From the NCBI GenBank assembly GCA_021816625.1, contig JAKAXM010000007.1, positions 1 through 64,000 on the forward strand: a stretch of DNA of 64,000 nucleotides, given 5' to 3'. Of this stretch, positions 7,746-18,055 are shown piece by piece. The notes under the pieces are model-generated. The model saw only the letters and a list, made by a program, of their open reading frames with translations. It made no database searches and had not been told where the DNA came from. How positions within the stretch are numbered: position 1 is the first letter of the stretch; every line of letters starts with the position of its first letter. Source of the DNA: Pseudomonadota bacterium. GTDB taxonomy: Bacteria; Pseudomonadota; Gammaproteobacteria; Acidiferrobacterales; Acidiferrobacteraceae. The position numbers and the translations under genes are program-made.

Positions 7746-10142
7746 CTAGGTCTGATGGCGCAGCATATCGCTCACCCCGGCCGCCGACAGCGGCCGCGCT
7801 ACGAGATAGCCTTGCACCACGTCGCAGTGTTGCCGGCGGAGAAAGGCGAGTTGATCTTCCGTCTCCACCCCTTCGGCCACGACATCGAGCCCTAGTTCGT
7901 GACCGAGCGTAATGATTGCGCTCGTGATGGCTCCCCCGTCGCCGTGGCGCGCGAGATCGGCTACGAATGATTGATCGATCTTGAGCGCGTTCAAAGGAAA
8001 GCGCTTGAGATAGCTCAAGGACGAGTAGCCGGTCCCGAAATCATCCACGGCGAGCCGGATACCCATGTCGCTCAAGGCCTCCAGCATGTTCACGGCCCCT
8101 TGTGCGCTCTCCATAAGCACCGATTCCGTAAGTTCGAGCTCCAGCAGGCCTTCGGCGTGCGGCCAGCGGTCCAGGATGTCGGCAAGCACCGCAAGCAGCG
8201 CGCGATGGCGGAATTGGCGGCCCGAGATGTTGACGGACATGCGGATGCCAGCAAGACCCTCATCGCGCCAGGCCTCGGTCTGGGCGAGCGCTGTTTGCAG
8301 GGCCCATTCGCCAACCGGCACGATGAGCCCCGTCTCCTCGAGGAGCGCTATGAAGCCGCCGGGACCTACGAGCGTGCCATCGGGTTGTTGCCAGCGCATC
8401 AGGGCCTCGACGCCTAGTATGCGGTTGGTGGCCATGTCTCTTTGCGGCTGATACAAAAGACACAGCTCGTCGCGCTCCAAGGCGCGCCGCAGGCGGCTCT
8501 CGAGCGTCAGGCGTTCCAATGCCTTGGAGTTCATGTCGGCGGTATAGAATTCGTGGGCGCTGCCGCCCCGAAGCTTGGCCCGGTCGAGGGCGCTGCCCGC
8601 GTTCTTCAACAGGGTTTCGGCATCCGTGCCATCGGCAGGTGCGAGACTTATCCCGACACTGACCGTAAGGAAGAATTCGTGGTCATCCACAGCAAAGGGG
8701 TCGGCCACGAGCGCCCCCAGATGGTCTGCGAACACGCTGGCCTCCTGACCGGATTCGATACCACTGAGCAAAGCCGCGAATTCATCGCCGCCGAGCCGCG
8801 CAATCAGGGCCTTCTTTCCGAGCTTCAGGCGCAGGCGCTCCGCAAACTCCTGCACGATGCGGTCTCCCACAAGGGGTCCAAAGGTATCGTTCACCCGCTG
8901 AAAGCGATCGAGGTCAAAAAGGAGGATGGCAAGGATCTCTCCTTGGTCCTGGCCCGCGGCCACCGCCTGATCCACCTGTTCGGAGAATAAAACGCGGGTC
9001 GGCAGGTTTGTGAGCGGGTCGTGATGGGCTAAGTGATTGATGCGCTCTTCCGTGGCTATATGTTCGGTCATATCCTTGCCGGTCGACACGAAGTAAGTAA
9101 TGGCGCCGCTGTCGTCACGCAGGGGGGTGATGGTCGACTGCTCGTAGTAGAGGGCGCCATCCTTGCGCCGGTTTATGAAGAGATCGCGGTAGACGCTACC
9201 GGCGCGTATGGCCCGCCATAGGTCCCCATAGAAACCCTTGGGATGACGTCCCGAACGTAGGATCCGCGGCGTCCGGCCGATCGCTTCCTCGCGGGCGTAG
9301 CCTGTTATGGCCTCAAAGGCCTTGTTTACGTAGCGGATGACGCCACGGGTATCCGTAATAAAGACCGAGTCTCCGGACTGCTCTATGGCAATCAAAAACC
9401 GGCGCAGTTCCTGTTCGGTGCGCTGACGTTCCGCGATCTCGGCGGAGAGTTCGGCGGTACGGTGGGAATGTAGGAAATGCAGGCGTTGCAAGTGGGCGCG
9501 CGAACGCTCGCGTTCAAGGGCGCTCGTAACGCTGCGGCCCGCCGCGAGCAGCGCTGTGCGCACAGGCGGGGCCAGCGCCTCTTGGCTCACGGCGAGTTCG
9601 ATGAATCCGATGATGTGGCGGTCGTCCATGAGGGACAAGGCGGCGCGTTGCTGATCGGGCGCGAGCGGCAGCGGGGGCGAGCGGCGCGGTCGGCGCAGCC
9701 GTCCGGCGCGTTGGGTGTCAGCCACGCTCGGGAAGCCCTCGCGCCGGGGGGCCGTCCGGTGCTCAGGGTAGAGAACGATGCGCGCCGCATGGACCCCAGG
9801 AAAGCGCAAGAGCGCTGCCTTGGCGGCGCGCGCCACACGTTCCTCCCCCTCGATGCCCAGGAGATCGGTGATGAGCGCAGGCAAGGCCCTTAACACCGCG
9901 CGCGATCCGTGGCGCGCCCGCAACGACGACAGGCCCGGATGGCTGCGCCGCAGGAGAGGAGGGGGCCGCGCCCCCCGGGCCACGACCACGAGCGCCCCTT
10001 CGCGGCGCACGCCGGTCGGGGCGATGCTTGTGCGAATCACGCGCGTCCCCGGTTCCCGCAGGAAGGGGGCCAGCTTGCGGCCACAGTCGTCGGGATCCAT
10101 GAGGATTATGACGCGGATCGCCTCGTCCGTAGGTCTGCTCAT
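7746..10142 (-). CDS. PAS-GGDEF-EAL cyclic-di-GMP signalling protein
   Basis: About 798 aa from the ATG at 10142; a GTG at 10226 is the only longer option and no ribosome site decides. The N-terminal ~230 aa are not recognised and may be GAF-like. They lead into a short coiled coil (about 225-255) and a PAS domain ([13 protein letters not shown] onward). The diguanylate cyclase motif [11 protein letters not shown] and the phosphodiesterase motifs [26 protein letters not shown] and AEGVET are all intact, so both activities are possible. It is cytosolic, with no membrane segment. With the neighbouring protein it probably adjusts the motile/sessile switch. Confidence 0.88.
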   Translation of the reverse strand: MSRPTDEAIRVIILMDPDDCGRKLAPFLREPGTRVIRTSIAPTGVRREGALVVVARGARPPPLLRRSHPGLSSLRARHGSRAVLRALPALITDLLGIEGEERVARAAKAALLRFPGVHAARIVLYPEHRTAPRREGFPSVADTQRAGRLRRPRRSPPLPLAPDQQRAALSLMDDRHIIGFIELAVSQEALAPPVRTALLAAGRSVTSALERERSRAHLQRLHFLHSHRTAELSAEIAERQRTEQELRRFLIAIEQSGDSVFITDTRGVIRYVNKAFEAITGYAREEAIGRTPRILRSGRHPKGFYGDLWRAIRAGSVYRDLFINRRKDGALYYEQSTITPLRDDSGAITYFVSTGKDMTEHIATEERINHLAHHDPLTNLPTRVLFSEQVDQAVAAGQDQGEILAILLFDLDRFQRVNDTFGPLVGDRIVQEFAERLRLKLGKKALIARLGGDEFAALLSGIESGQEASVFADHLGALVADPFAVDDHEFFLTVSVGISLAPADGTDAETLLKNAGSALDRAKLRGGSAHEFYTADMNSKALERLTLESRLRRALERDELCLLYQPQRDMATNRILGVEALMRWQQPDGTLVGPGGFIALLEETGLIVPVGEWALQTALAQTEAWRDEGLAGIRMSVNISGRQFRHRALLAVLADILDRWPHAEGLLELELTESVLMESAQGAVNMLEALSDMGIRLAVDDFGTGYSSLSYLKRFPLNALKIDQSFVADLARHGDGGAITSAIITLGHELGLDVVAEGVETEDQLAFLRRQHCDVVQGYLVARPLSAAGVSDMLRHQT

Positions 10143-10397
10143 GGACTGTGAGTATAAAAGAGCGTGCACCGCGCCGACTCGGCCTTCCAGCCGGGGCCGT
10201 TTTGCCGAGCTCGGACACGTCTGCACGCCGCTCGTTTCGCGGCCACGCCCCGTTTGGCCTACACTCCTATAAGGGGCAGGGCGCTCCGTAAGGGACGCGC
10301 CGATTGCCGAATCGGCCGTGGTTGTATCCCCAAAACGGCGCGGATGGAGGCGCTGGATGTGGGTGACCGGTTAAGGGTGATGTAAGAAGGGGGTACC

Positions 10398-13085
10398 GTG
10401 GACGCTAAGCGGCGAGGGCGGACGATCAACATCATGGCGGCAGCACTCGTGTTGGCCGTGGGCACCGGTGTGGGTCTCATCGTCTTTCTTGTCATGCGCG
10501 CCAATGCGGACGTCGCCTTACGCCGTAGCTTGGTTTCGGCGCTTGCGTTGCGGGAGGAATGGGTGGCCCGGGATCTCCATGCCGGGCGCGCGCGGATTCA
10601 GATGGTGGCTACCCGCCCCTTTTTGGCGCGTCAGCTCGCCATGGCGGATCGTGGGCGCCCGGACACCCATTACGTGCAAGTCATGCGAGGTTTGGCCGCG
10701 TTTCGCGGCATGGGGCTGTCGGCCCTCATTCTGTATACGGCTAAGGGCCAGCTATTTGCGCAAGCAGGCGCCTTTATGGCCCATCCGGTCCTGGCCGTGC
10801 CCTTGCGTCATGAGCTCGGTACAACGCTTCTTTGGAACCCGCGCCAAAGGTTCGTGATTCGGGCCGTGGTTCCGATGTATCGCCACCGTACCATCGTCGG
10901 CTGGGTGGCAGGCGAGGCCCCTCTGCCGGATATCGAGCGGCTTTTGCGTTCCGCAAAACGTCTGCGTGCGGCCGCGAATCTGGCCCTGTGCGGACCGCGT
11001 GTGACGGCCATGAGTTGCTTTCCCGATACCCTTGCGCCCACCCAGCCCTTTCCGAGGCTGGCGCGTCGCTACCAGGGACGGCCCTTGCCCATGAGTTATG
11101 CGCTTGCGGGCCATAAGGGCTATGTCGTAACGCGCAACTACCTAGGCTCACGCGTGGCCGCCGCCTATGAACCTGTCGACGACACCGGGCTTGGCATGGC
11201 GCTCACCATGAATTTCGCCGCACTCTATGCCCCCGTTTACCGGGAATTCGCCCTCGTCCTGCCGCTTATCATCGGTGTGATGGGGGCCGCGCTTTTATTG
11301 TTGCGCTGGCAGCTCGCGCCGCTCGTTCAGGCCCTGGTTGAATCGGGGCGGCGGGCCCGCGAGGCCCATGCGCGTCTGCGCGACAGCCAAAACTATATGC
11401 AGGCGGTATTGCGCGATGTCGACGAGGGGATCACGACCATTTCGGAGTCCGGGATCGTGGAGACCTTCAATCCTGGGATGGAGCGGCTCTTTGGCTACCG
11501 CGCCGCCGAGGTCATCGGCCGCAATGTGAGCATGTTGATGCCGGAGCCGTATCGTAGCGCGCATGATGACTATCTGCGTCGCTATCGTGACACGGGTGTT
11601 GCGCATGTGATCGGGGGCGCGGGACGCGAGCTCGTGGCGCGGCGCAAAGACGGCCAGGAATTCCCGATGGATCTGCATGTCTCCGAGTTCTTCGTGGACG
11701 GCCGGCGCCGCTTCATCGGCACCATCCGCGACGCGACTGGCCGCAAGGAGGCCGAACGGCGTATGGAACACAGGGCGACGCATGATGCCCTGACCGACCT
11801 CCCGGGACGCGTCTTGATCAATACACGTGCCGAGCAGCTTATACGGCGGGCCGAACGCAGCGGCCAGCTCTTTGCGGTCATGTTTCTGGACCTGGATGGA
11901 TTCAAAGGTATAAATGACAGGCTTGGTCATGCCGCCGGCGACCAGCTTCTACGGATGGTGGCCGACCGGCTCAAAAAGACCCTGCGGGTCGAGGACATGG
12001 TCGGGCGGATCGGGGGTGATGAATTCGTTGTGCTCGTCACGAATCTCGTGGCAGTCGCGGATGCTGCCATTGTCGCCGACAAGATCCTCAAGGCCTTGTC
12101 GCAACCCTACGAGATCGGTTCGGCGTGCCTTGGCTGCGGGGTCAGTATCGGTATCGCCTTCTATCCGCGCGATGGCCGCGACGCCGAGGAGCTCATAAAG
12201 CGCAGCGATCTCGCGATGTACGAGGTGAAACGCGCCGGGCGCGGCGGCTACCATTACGTCGACGACCCGATCTGCGAGAAGACCACCCCTGACATCGAAG
12301 GGGTCTGCGCCGTACACCGCGCGCTCGGCGGTGACGAACTCGCGCTCTACTGGCGCCCCGTCCGCGCTTGCCAGGGCGCAGGCCTCGTGGCCCTTACCGG
12401 ATTACTCAGGTGGCGGAACTTAGGGCACGACATGCCCGACGGGGGCGATTGCGCCGCTACGACCGCCGAGGCGGCGTTCTGCACCGCGCTTGCGGAATGG
12501 ATGCTGCGCGAGGTGCGCCGCGGTCTACGATCGCTCGCGGGCGGGTTGCCGGCCTTACCGCCGGTCCTGATCGGCTTGTCGCCCCCTCTTTTCTGCGATG
12601 CCCACCTCCCCGAACGTTTTGCGGCCATCCTCGCGGAAGAGGGCGCGCCTCTGGGCCCGATAGCAGTCGCTGTCCGGGAGGCCGATGTGCGGGCCGACCT
12701 TGAGGGGGCATGCGCCGCCGCGGCCCGCTGGCAGGCCCACGGCTTGCTCGTGGCGCTCATACACTATGGCGCTGACCTCACAGCCGGCGTGCCGCTGCGC
12801 GCCTTCAAACCGGCCCTGCTCTGTCTGGACGAGGCATGGGTCGCGGCGGCCGGCACGCCAGAGACGGCGGCGCATCTTGCCGCCGTCACCGCGTCCGCGC
12901 ATGCGCTGGCAATCCCGGTCATCGCGACCGGGGTCACGAGCGCATCGGAGCGCGGGCTTGCCACCGCTTGCGGCTGCGATGGCTATGAGGGGGATGCGGC
13001 CGGCGCCCCTCTGCCTATCGGCGCCTGTGAGGCATGGTTCCCGGCCGTTGCTAAAACGGATCGTTGGCAAAGTCCGCCCTCCTGA
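10398..13085 (+). CDS. Membrane-bound PAS-GGDEF protein with degenerate EAL domain
   Basis: An 895-aa protein starting at GTG with AAGGGGG just upstream. A membrane segment at about 11-33, a periplasmic sensor region to about 285, and a second membrane segment (LVLPLIIGVMGAALLLL) lead to a coiled coil. A PAS domain (VDEGITTISESG...) follows. GGDEF is intact (RIGGDEFVVLV), predicting an active cyclase. The C-terminal 280 aa align in layout with EAL domains, but EAL reads ALTGLLRW, ELTE reads READVR, and DDFGTG is lost. That half is therefore probably non-catalytic. It is divergent from the other c-di-GMP gene, separated by about 255 bp. Confidence 0.85.
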   Translation: MDAKRRGRTINIMAAALVLAVGTGVGLIVFLVMRANADVALRRSLVSALALREEWVARDLHAGRARIQMVATRPFLARQLAMADRGRPDTHYVQVMRGLAAFRGMGLSALILYTAKGQLFAQAGAFMAHPVLAVPLRHELGTTLLWNPRQRFVIRAVVPMYRHRTIVGWVAGEAPLPDIERLLRSAKRLRAAANLALCGPRVTAMSCFPDTLAPTQPFPRLARRYQGRPLPMSYALAGHKGYVVTRNYLGSRVAAAYEPVDDTGLGMALTMNFAALYAPVYREFALVLPLIIGVMGAALLLLRWQLAPLVQALVESGRRAREAHARLRDSQNYMQAVLRDVDEGITTISESGIVETFNPGMERLFGYRAAEVIGRNVSMLMPEPYRSAHDDYLRRYRDTGVAHVIGGAGRELVARRKDGQEFPMDLHVSEFFVDGRRRFIGTIRDATGRKEAERRMEHRATHDALTDLPGRVLINTRAEQLIRRAERSGQLFAVMFLDLDGFKGINDRLGHAAGDQLLRMVADRLKKTLRVEDMVGRIGGDEFVVLVTNLVAVADAAIVADKILKALSQPYEIGSACLGCGVSIGIAFYPRDGRDAEELIKRSDLAMYEVKRAGRGGYHYVDDPICEKTTPDIEGVCAVHRALGGDELALYWRPVRACQGAGLVALTGLLRWRNLGHDMPDGGDCAATTAEAAFCTALAEWMLREVRRGLRSLAGGLPALPPVLIGLSPPLFCDAHLPERFAAILAEEGAPLGPIAVAVREADVRADLEGACAAAARWQAHGLLVALIHYGADLTAGVPLRAFKPALLCLDEAWVAAAGTPETAAHLAAVTASAHALAIPVIATGVTSASERGLATACGCDGYEGDAAGAPLPIGACEAWFPAVAKTDRWQSPPS

Positions 13086-13135
13086 CTAGGCGGCGCGGGG
13101 GGGGCGTGTGCGAGCGTCTAGGCGCTCCTCGCGGC

Positions 13136-13978
13136 CTAGGTGGTCTCCTGGGCGCGCAGGCGTTCGCGGCGCCGCTCCAGGCGCTTTTCGAGGGCGCCGG
13201 GCCGTTCCGGGATCGTGTTCTCCCCGAATAGGGATTGTTTCAGGAACCGAAACCCAAAGCGCATCAGGGCGACCTCGTCGTTCAGGAGCTGCTGGTGTTC
13301 CGCGGGATCGACATCATAGACCTCGCTGAAAGACGCGGTACTAATGAAGTCGCGAAAGCCGTCCAGATCGTAACTCGCCAGAAAAAACAGCTGCAGGCTG
13401 CGATCCGAAGGTTTGCCGAGCGTCGGTCCGCACGATCTTTTCTTCAAGATCACCTGGCGCCATTCCCGGTTTAGCTCATCGTATGTATCGACGCCTTGGC
13501 TTTTGCGGTAGGCGGCCACGGTCTGGACCTTGGGCTCGTAATGACCGAGACAGTGGTCTTCCTTGACGACGAAATAGGAATCCTCGTCCACCGGCGAATC
13601 CTTCTTGCGCATCGACATAAGGCCTAATGCATAGTAGCGGCATGCCGTCGGCCGGTCCTCATAGACGCTACAGCCGTCTGCGCCCAGGAATTGGCACTGG
13701 GGTGTCTCGTCCCGGGTGCGCAGCTTGAGCCCCGGGACGCCGTGCCCATCCATCTCGAAAGGTACGGTGTAACGGAACAGGAATTCGCGCGCGCTGATGC
13801 CAAGACGGGTCTTTAGACGCAGTATGTCGTAGGGGGTGAGCTGGATGTCGATATTTTGACAGCATTTGTTGAAGCACCCGATCCCCTTGTGGCATGAGAA
13901 CTGGAAGTTATCCTCGAGCTCCAGCTTGATCGGGGTGATAGGGCTTGATGGCAGGGTCTCGGAAGCGTCGTCACTCAT
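13136..13978 (-). CDS. YkgJ-family cysteine cluster protein
   Basis: A 280-aa protein starting at 13978, with GAGGT six bases upstream. The first half has the metal-binding pattern of YkgJ/UPF0153: CHKGIGCFNKCC near residue 30, then CQFLGADGC and a CRYYALG motif near 100-112. The cysteines likely hold a zinc ion or Fe-S cluster. The C-terminal ~120 aa are helical and not recognised. The function of the family is unknown. It follows aprA but is separated from it by a strong terminator, so transcription is probably independent or by read-through. Confidence 0.78.
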   Translation of the reverse strand: MSDDASETLPSSPITPIKLELEDNFQFSCHKGIGCFNKCCQNIDIQLTPYDILRLKTRLGISAREFLFRYTVPFEMDGHGVPGLKLRTRDETPQCQFLGADGCSVYEDRPTACRYYALGLMSMRKKDSPVDEDSYFVVKEDHCLGHYEPKVQTVAAYRKSQGVDTYDELNREWRQVILKKRSCGPTLGKPSDRSLQLFFLASYDLDGFRDFISTASFSEVYDVDPAEHQQLLNDEVALMRFGFRFLKQSLFGENTIPERPGALEKRLERRRERLRAQETT

Positions 13979-14021
13979 GATCTACCTCGTGGAAATCTGG
14001 GGGTACTGTGTAGGCATAGGC

Positions 14022-14050
14022 AAAAAAAGAGGGTCCCGAAGGACCCCCTC
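14022..14050 (-). terminator. Intrinsic terminator after aprA
   Basis: On the minus strand, GAGGGGGTCC-TTCG-GGACCCTC forms an 8-10 bp stem with a stable UUCG tetraloop, followed by seven T. It lies about 35 bp after the aprA stop and should end the sat-aprB-aprA transcript. Confidence 0.92.
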
Positions 14051-14084
14051 ATTCTACCTCTTTGCAACCCCGAAGTAACGCGGT

Positions 14085-16004
14085 TTAGGCCGCGGTGGGC
14101 TTGGAGACGAGGTCGACATGTGGCCGCTTGAAGACATTCCACTTTTTGGTCTTGCGGTCGTAGGTTGAGTTCACGAAGCACTTCCAGTTCTTTTCGTCGA
14201 CCATGTTGAAGTCCATCCGGTAGTAGAAGCCCGGATAACGCGACTCCTCCCGGAACTGGATGTGTTTCATGTGCGCCTCGGCAGCCAGCACCCGGTGGTA
14301 ATTTTCCCAGGCGCGCAGCAGCTCATGCAGATCCTTGGCGCGCATCTTCAAGGCGTCTTCCTTCAACATCTCGAGCTTCTCTTCGGCTACGGACAACATC
14401 TTGGCGTTGGTCTGGTACCAAGTCGCCACGCCCGCCACATACTCGTCCATGATCTTCTGCAGGCGGAACTGCAGCATCCTGGGGGTGATGTAATGCGGGT
14501 TAATGTCGATCGCCGTCGTGTAGTCCTTATGCTGCAGGAAGGTTCGCACCGGCCGGTAGATCTCCTCGACCAGTTCATTGACCGGGGTATCGAGTTCCGG
14601 CACCCAGTCCTTGTTGTCGAGGGCAAACTTCACCATGCCCTTGGCGGCGATGCGGCCTTCGGCATGCGAACCCGACGAGAACTTATGCCCGGAGGCCCCG
14701 ACGCCATCACCGGCGGTGAAGAGTCCCTTGACAGTCGTCATGGAGCGATAGCCCCAATGCCAGTCATCGGGCGCGCCCAGATCTTCCGGTCCCGAGACCC
14801 AGATGCCAGAGCATCCGGAGTGCGAGCCCAGCAGGTAGGGCTCGGTGGGCATGAGTTCCGACGGCTTCTTCTCGGGCTCGATGTTCTCGCCCGCCCAGAC
14901 GCCGGCCTGACCTATGCACATGTCCAAAAAGTCTTCCCAGGCCTCCGCCTCGAGGTGCTTGATCTCCTTCGGTGTCATGGTCTCGGCGAGTTTCGCAAGC
15001 GCCGTCGGCGTGTCCATGTAGATGGGTCCGCGGCCTTCCTTCATCTCGTGAAGCATGAGGTGGTTGCGCAGGCAGCTCGCTGGCACATGGGCGAGGCCGT
15101 AGGGAGGATACTGCTTGAGCATCTCCTTGTTGCGCTCCATATAGACTTCGCCGAAGGCGTTTATGGCCTTGGCCTTAAAGAGCAAGAACCAGGCGCCCAC
15201 CGGCCCGTAGCCGTCTTTGAAGCGTGCCGGCACGAAGCGGTTTTCCATCATGGTGAGCTCGGCACCGGCTTCCGCCGCCATGGCGTAGGTCGAGCCAGCG
15301 TTCCACACCGGATACCAGGCCCGGCCTGTGCCTTCGCCGACCGAACGGGGCCGGAAGATGTTCACCGCGCCGCCAGCCACCAGCAGGCAGGCCTTGAACT
15401 TGTAGACATAGACCTTGTGCTCGCGGACACTAAAGCCCACCGCGCCGGCGACCCGCTTCGGATCTTTCTTGTCATTCACGAGCTTTACGATAAAGACGCG
15501 CTCTTGAATGTTGTCCATACCCAGGGCCTTCTTCGCGGCCTCGGCCACGATGACCTTGTAGGACTCGCCGTTGATCATGATCTGCCATTTGCCGGAGCGT
15601 ACGGGCTTGCCGCCGTCCTTCAAAGGCTTGTCTTCATCCCCCGGCTGTTTCCAGATGGGTAGACCCCATTCCTCGAAGAGATGCACGGAGTCGTCGACGT
15701 GGCGGCCGACATCGTAGGCGAGATCGTCGCGGGTGATGCCCATGAGGTCGTTTGCGACCATCCGGGCGTAGTCGGCCGGATCCTGGCCGCCCATGTAGGT
15801 GTTGATGGCGGACAGGCCCTGGGCCACGGCGCCGGAGCGATCCATGGCGGCCTTGTCGACCAACTTTATCTTGAGTCCAGTGCCTTCGGTCCAGCGCATG
15901 ATCTCATAGGCTGCGCCGCACGCCGCCATACCGCCTCCGATGAGGAGGATGTCGACGGTTTCCTCAACGATCTGCGGGTTCCCAAACGTAGCTTCAGTTG
16001 ACAT
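14085..16004 (-). CDS. aprA: Adenylylsulfate (APS) reductase alpha subunit
   Basis: A 639-aa flavoprotein, normal length for AprA. FAD-binding begins ILLIGGGMAACGAAYE (about 20-35). A second FAD stretch, YRSMTTVKGLFTAGDGVGASGHKF, lies near 440-465, and the conserved MMENRFVPARFKDGYGPVGA region near 265 lines the active site. In sulfur oxidisers the enzyme runs in reverse, combining sulfite and AMP to APS and passing two electrons on through AprB. It is the last gene of sat-aprB-aprA, with GGGGTG before the start. No aprM or qmo gene is seen beside it. Confidence 0.97.
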   Translation of the reverse strand: MSTEATFGNPQIVEETVDILLIGGGMAACGAAYEIMRWTEGTGLKIKLVDKAAMDRSGAVAQGLSAINTYMGGQDPADYARMVANDLMGITRDDLAYDVGRHVDDSVHLFEEWGLPIWKQPGDEDKPLKDGGKPVRSGKWQIMINGESYKVIVAEAAKKALGMDNIQERVFIVKLVNDKKDPKRVAGAVGFSVREHKVYVYKFKACLLVAGGAVNIFRPRSVGEGTGRAWYPVWNAGSTYAMAAEAGAELTMMENRFVPARFKDGYGPVGAWFLLFKAKAINAFGEVYMERNKEMLKQYPPYGLAHVPASCLRNHLMLHEMKEGRGPIYMDTPTALAKLAETMTPKEIKHLEAEAWEDFLDMCIGQAGVWAGENIEPEKKPSELMPTEPYLLGSHSGCSGIWVSGPEDLGAPDDWHWGYRSMTTVKGLFTAGDGVGASGHKFSSGSHAEGRIAAKGMVKFALDNKDWVPELDTPVNELVEEIYRPVRTFLQHKDYTTAIDINPHYITPRMLQFRLQKIMDEYVAGVATWYQTNAKMLSVAEEKLEMLKEDALKMRAKDLHELLRAWENYHRVLAAEAHMKHIQFREESRYPGFYYRMDFNMVDEKNWKCFVNSTYDRKTKKWNVFKRPHVDLVSKPTAA

Positions 16005-16075
16005 ATTTCACCCCAATGTTAATCCCGGCCGGGATCACGGCCCGTTTCGCCGGGTATCGTTTCACAAACCGCGCC

Positions 16076-16543
16076 TTACTTGACTCGTATGAGCTGGCTG
16101 GGGTCGCACGGATAGGGCTTGCTCTCGGTGAAGAGGGCGTTTTCCGTGAGCTTGCTCAGGTCCGCCTTCGGCTTGTTGCCGTAGGGGTTGATGGAGCCTT
16201 CCGGGGTGGTCCGGATCGGGAACTTGAACCGCTTCATGTTGCCGTTGCGGAACTTAATGGTCCACATGATCGAGTCGGTGCCGCGCAGCGGCTGTACCGA
16301 GCCGCCCATGGGAACGACGTCGGCGTAGTGGCGGGCCTCGATCGCATTCTGGGGGCAGATCTTCACGCAGGAGTAACACTCCCAGCACTGCTCAGGCTCC
16401 TGATTGAAGGCCTTCATGGCATGGCCGGTCTTGGAACCGTCCTTGTCGAGCAGCATCAGGTCATGGGGGCAGATGTACATGCATGCGGTCTTGTCCTGAC
16501 CTTTGCAGCCATCGCATTTATCGGTGCGAACAAATGTTGGCAT
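16076..16543 (-). CDS. aprB: Adenylylsulfate reductase beta subunit (two 4Fe-4S)
   Basis: A 155-aa protein. The ATG at 16543 is preferred over the GTG at 16555 because GTGGAG precedes it and the protein then begins MPTFVRTDKCDGC as in known AprB. Two ferredoxin motifs are visible: CDGCKGQDKTACMYICP, where the insert between cysteines is typical of AprB, and CWECYSCVKICP. These carry electrons from the FAD of AprA. The C-terminal tail wraps around AprA in known structures. It lies between sat and aprA in the same transcript. Confidence 0.96.
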   Translation of the reverse strand: MPTFVRTDKCDGCKGQDKTACMYICPHDLMLLDKDGSKTGHAMKAFNQEPEQCWECYSCVKICPQNAIEARHYADVVPMGGSVQPLRGTDSIMWTIKFRNGNMKRFKFPIRTTPEGSINPYGNKPKADLSKLTENALFTESKPYPCDPSQLIRVK

Positions 16544-16600
16544 GGTTGACTCCACTTATGAGAAAAATAAAAACGCGTCCCGGGAGAGGTCGATCCCAGG

Positions 16601-17818
16601 TTATTTCGCCGAATGGCCGCTCAGTTTGACCTCGACCTTTTCGTCATCTTTTAGGTCCGCGTAATAATCCCGCAGAATGGCCAGGACCTCGGGGCGGCTA
16701 AACTCCGCCGGAACCTCCTGTCCCTCCGACAAGGCCTTACGCAATTTCGTGCCTGACAGCAGCAGGCGGTCCTTCTCGCCGTGGGGGCATGTCCGGGTTG
16801 ACGCCATGCCGCCACATTTGTAACACCAGAACGTCCAGTCGATCTTGAGGGGCTTGGTTTCCAAGGCGCCCGCGGGGATCTCGTCGAAGATCTTGTGGGC
16901 ATCAAATGGCCCGTAGTAATCCCCGACACCGGCATGATCCCGTCCCACGATCAGGTGGGAGCAGCCGTAATTCTGGCGGAAAAGGGCGTGTAACAGTGCC
17001 TCGCGAGGTCCGGCATAACGCATGTCCAGGGGATACCCGGACTGGACTACCGTATCCTTGACGAAACCCACCTCGATCAGTTTGGCGATGGCTCGCGAGC
17101 GCACCTCGGCCGGTATGTCGCCCGGCTTTAATTTGCCAAGCAGGGAGTGGATCATGACCCCGTCGCAAATTTCGACGGCGATTTTAGCGAGATACTCGTG
17201 GGAGCGGTGCATCGGGTTGCGGGTCTGGAAGGCGGCGACGGTTGACCAGCCTTTACTCTCGAAGAGTGCCCGCGTCTGGGCCGGGGTCATGTAGGTCCCG
17301 GCATATTTTGTCGGGAACTCGCCTTGCGAGAGGACCTTTACCGGGCCTGCCAGGTTGACCGCACCCTGCTCCATGACCATCTTGACGCCGGGGTGGGCCA
17401 GATCGGTCGTCTTGAAGACCTTTTGGCATTCGTGGCCCTTGTCGATGGTGTACTTCTCGGTGACCTTCATGGTCGCCATGATTTCGCTGGACTCGCTGTC
17501 CTGCAGCGCGATCTCCGCTCCCACCTTGAGTGTGCCGGCCGTCGCTTCGTCGGTCGACAAGGTGATGGGGATGGGCCAGAAGACGCCGTTGCTCAAACGC
17601 ATGTCATCGCAGACCCCGCGCCAGTCGGCCTTGCCCATAAAGCCGTCCAAGGGTGTAAAACCACCGATACCGAGCATGATGACGTCCCCGGTCTCGCGCG
17701 ATGTCATCCGCAGAGTCGGCAGGGCCTTGGCCCGTTCTTTTTCCGCGGCCGCTGCCTTTCCTTCGAGGAGGAGGGGTTTGAGCGAGGCGCTGCCATGCGG
17801 CTTGACCAATTTGGACAT
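16601..17818 (-). CDS. sat: Sulfate adenylyltransferase (ATP sulfurylase)
   Basis: A 405-aa homo-oligomeric type Sat. The ATP/sulfate motif [12 protein letters not shown] lies near residue 200 and [16 protein letters not shown] near 295. A CYKCGG...CPHG set near 335 likely binds zinc, as in several dissimilatory Sat proteins. With AprBA it converts APS and pyrophosphate into sulfate and ATP, giving substrate-level phosphorylation from sulfite. It is first in the operon, with GAGGAAAA before the ATG. The upstream ~120 bp is unusually AT-rich and probably holds the promoter. Confidence 0.97.
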   Translation of the reverse strand: MSKLVKPHGSASLKPLLLEGKAAAAEKERAKALPTLRMTSRETGDVIMLGIGGFTPLDGFMGKADWRGVCDDMRLSNGVFWPIPITLSTDEATAGTLKVGAEIALQDSESSEIMATMKVTEKYTIDKGHECQKVFKTTDLAHPGVKMVMEQGAVNLAGPVKVLSQGEFPTKYAGTYMTPAQTRALFESKGWSTVAAFQTRNPMHRSHEYLAKIAVEICDGVMIHSLLGKLKPGDIPAEVRSRAIAKLIEVGFVKDTVVQSGYPLDMRYAGPREALLHALFRQNYGCSHLIVGRDHAGVGDYYGPFDAHKIFDEIPAGALETKPLKIDWTFWCYKCGGMASTRTCPHGEKDRLLLSGTKLRKALSEGQEVPAEFSRPEVLAILRDYYADLKDDEKVEVKLSGHSAK

Positions 17819-17878
17819 TATGGATTTTCCTCGGTTATAGGACGGATACCCAGTGCAGCCGGACGGCGAGACTCTATA

Positions 17879-17945
17879 GCCTTGTTCGGCATAAAACTAA
17901 TTAGATTTACACAAAACCGATAAAGCCCCTTTATAAAAGAAAAGT
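17879..17945 (-). promoter_or_regulatory. AT-rich candidate promoter region of the sat-apr operon
   Basis: This stretch is far more AT-rich than its surroundings. On the minus strand TTTTGT and TATGCC are separated by 17 bp, and a TATAAA lies further up. Neither pair is a strong sigma70 match, so only the region is proposed, not an exact start. Confidence 0.35.
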
Positions 17946-18055
17946 CTTAAATTGAGCGGGTCGCTGTCGCCGGGCGCGGCCGGGGTCCAGTGTCCGGGCT
18001 TTTGCCGCGGCGAGCAAGCCAGCCCCGACGGTAGTCGGAGGCCGCGGCCCGGTCT

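Noticed and set aside
14262-15662. 466-aa ORF opposite aprA
   Set aside because: It is entirely antisense to a clear aprA; GC-rich codon bias leaves such mirror frames open. No family motif or RBS.
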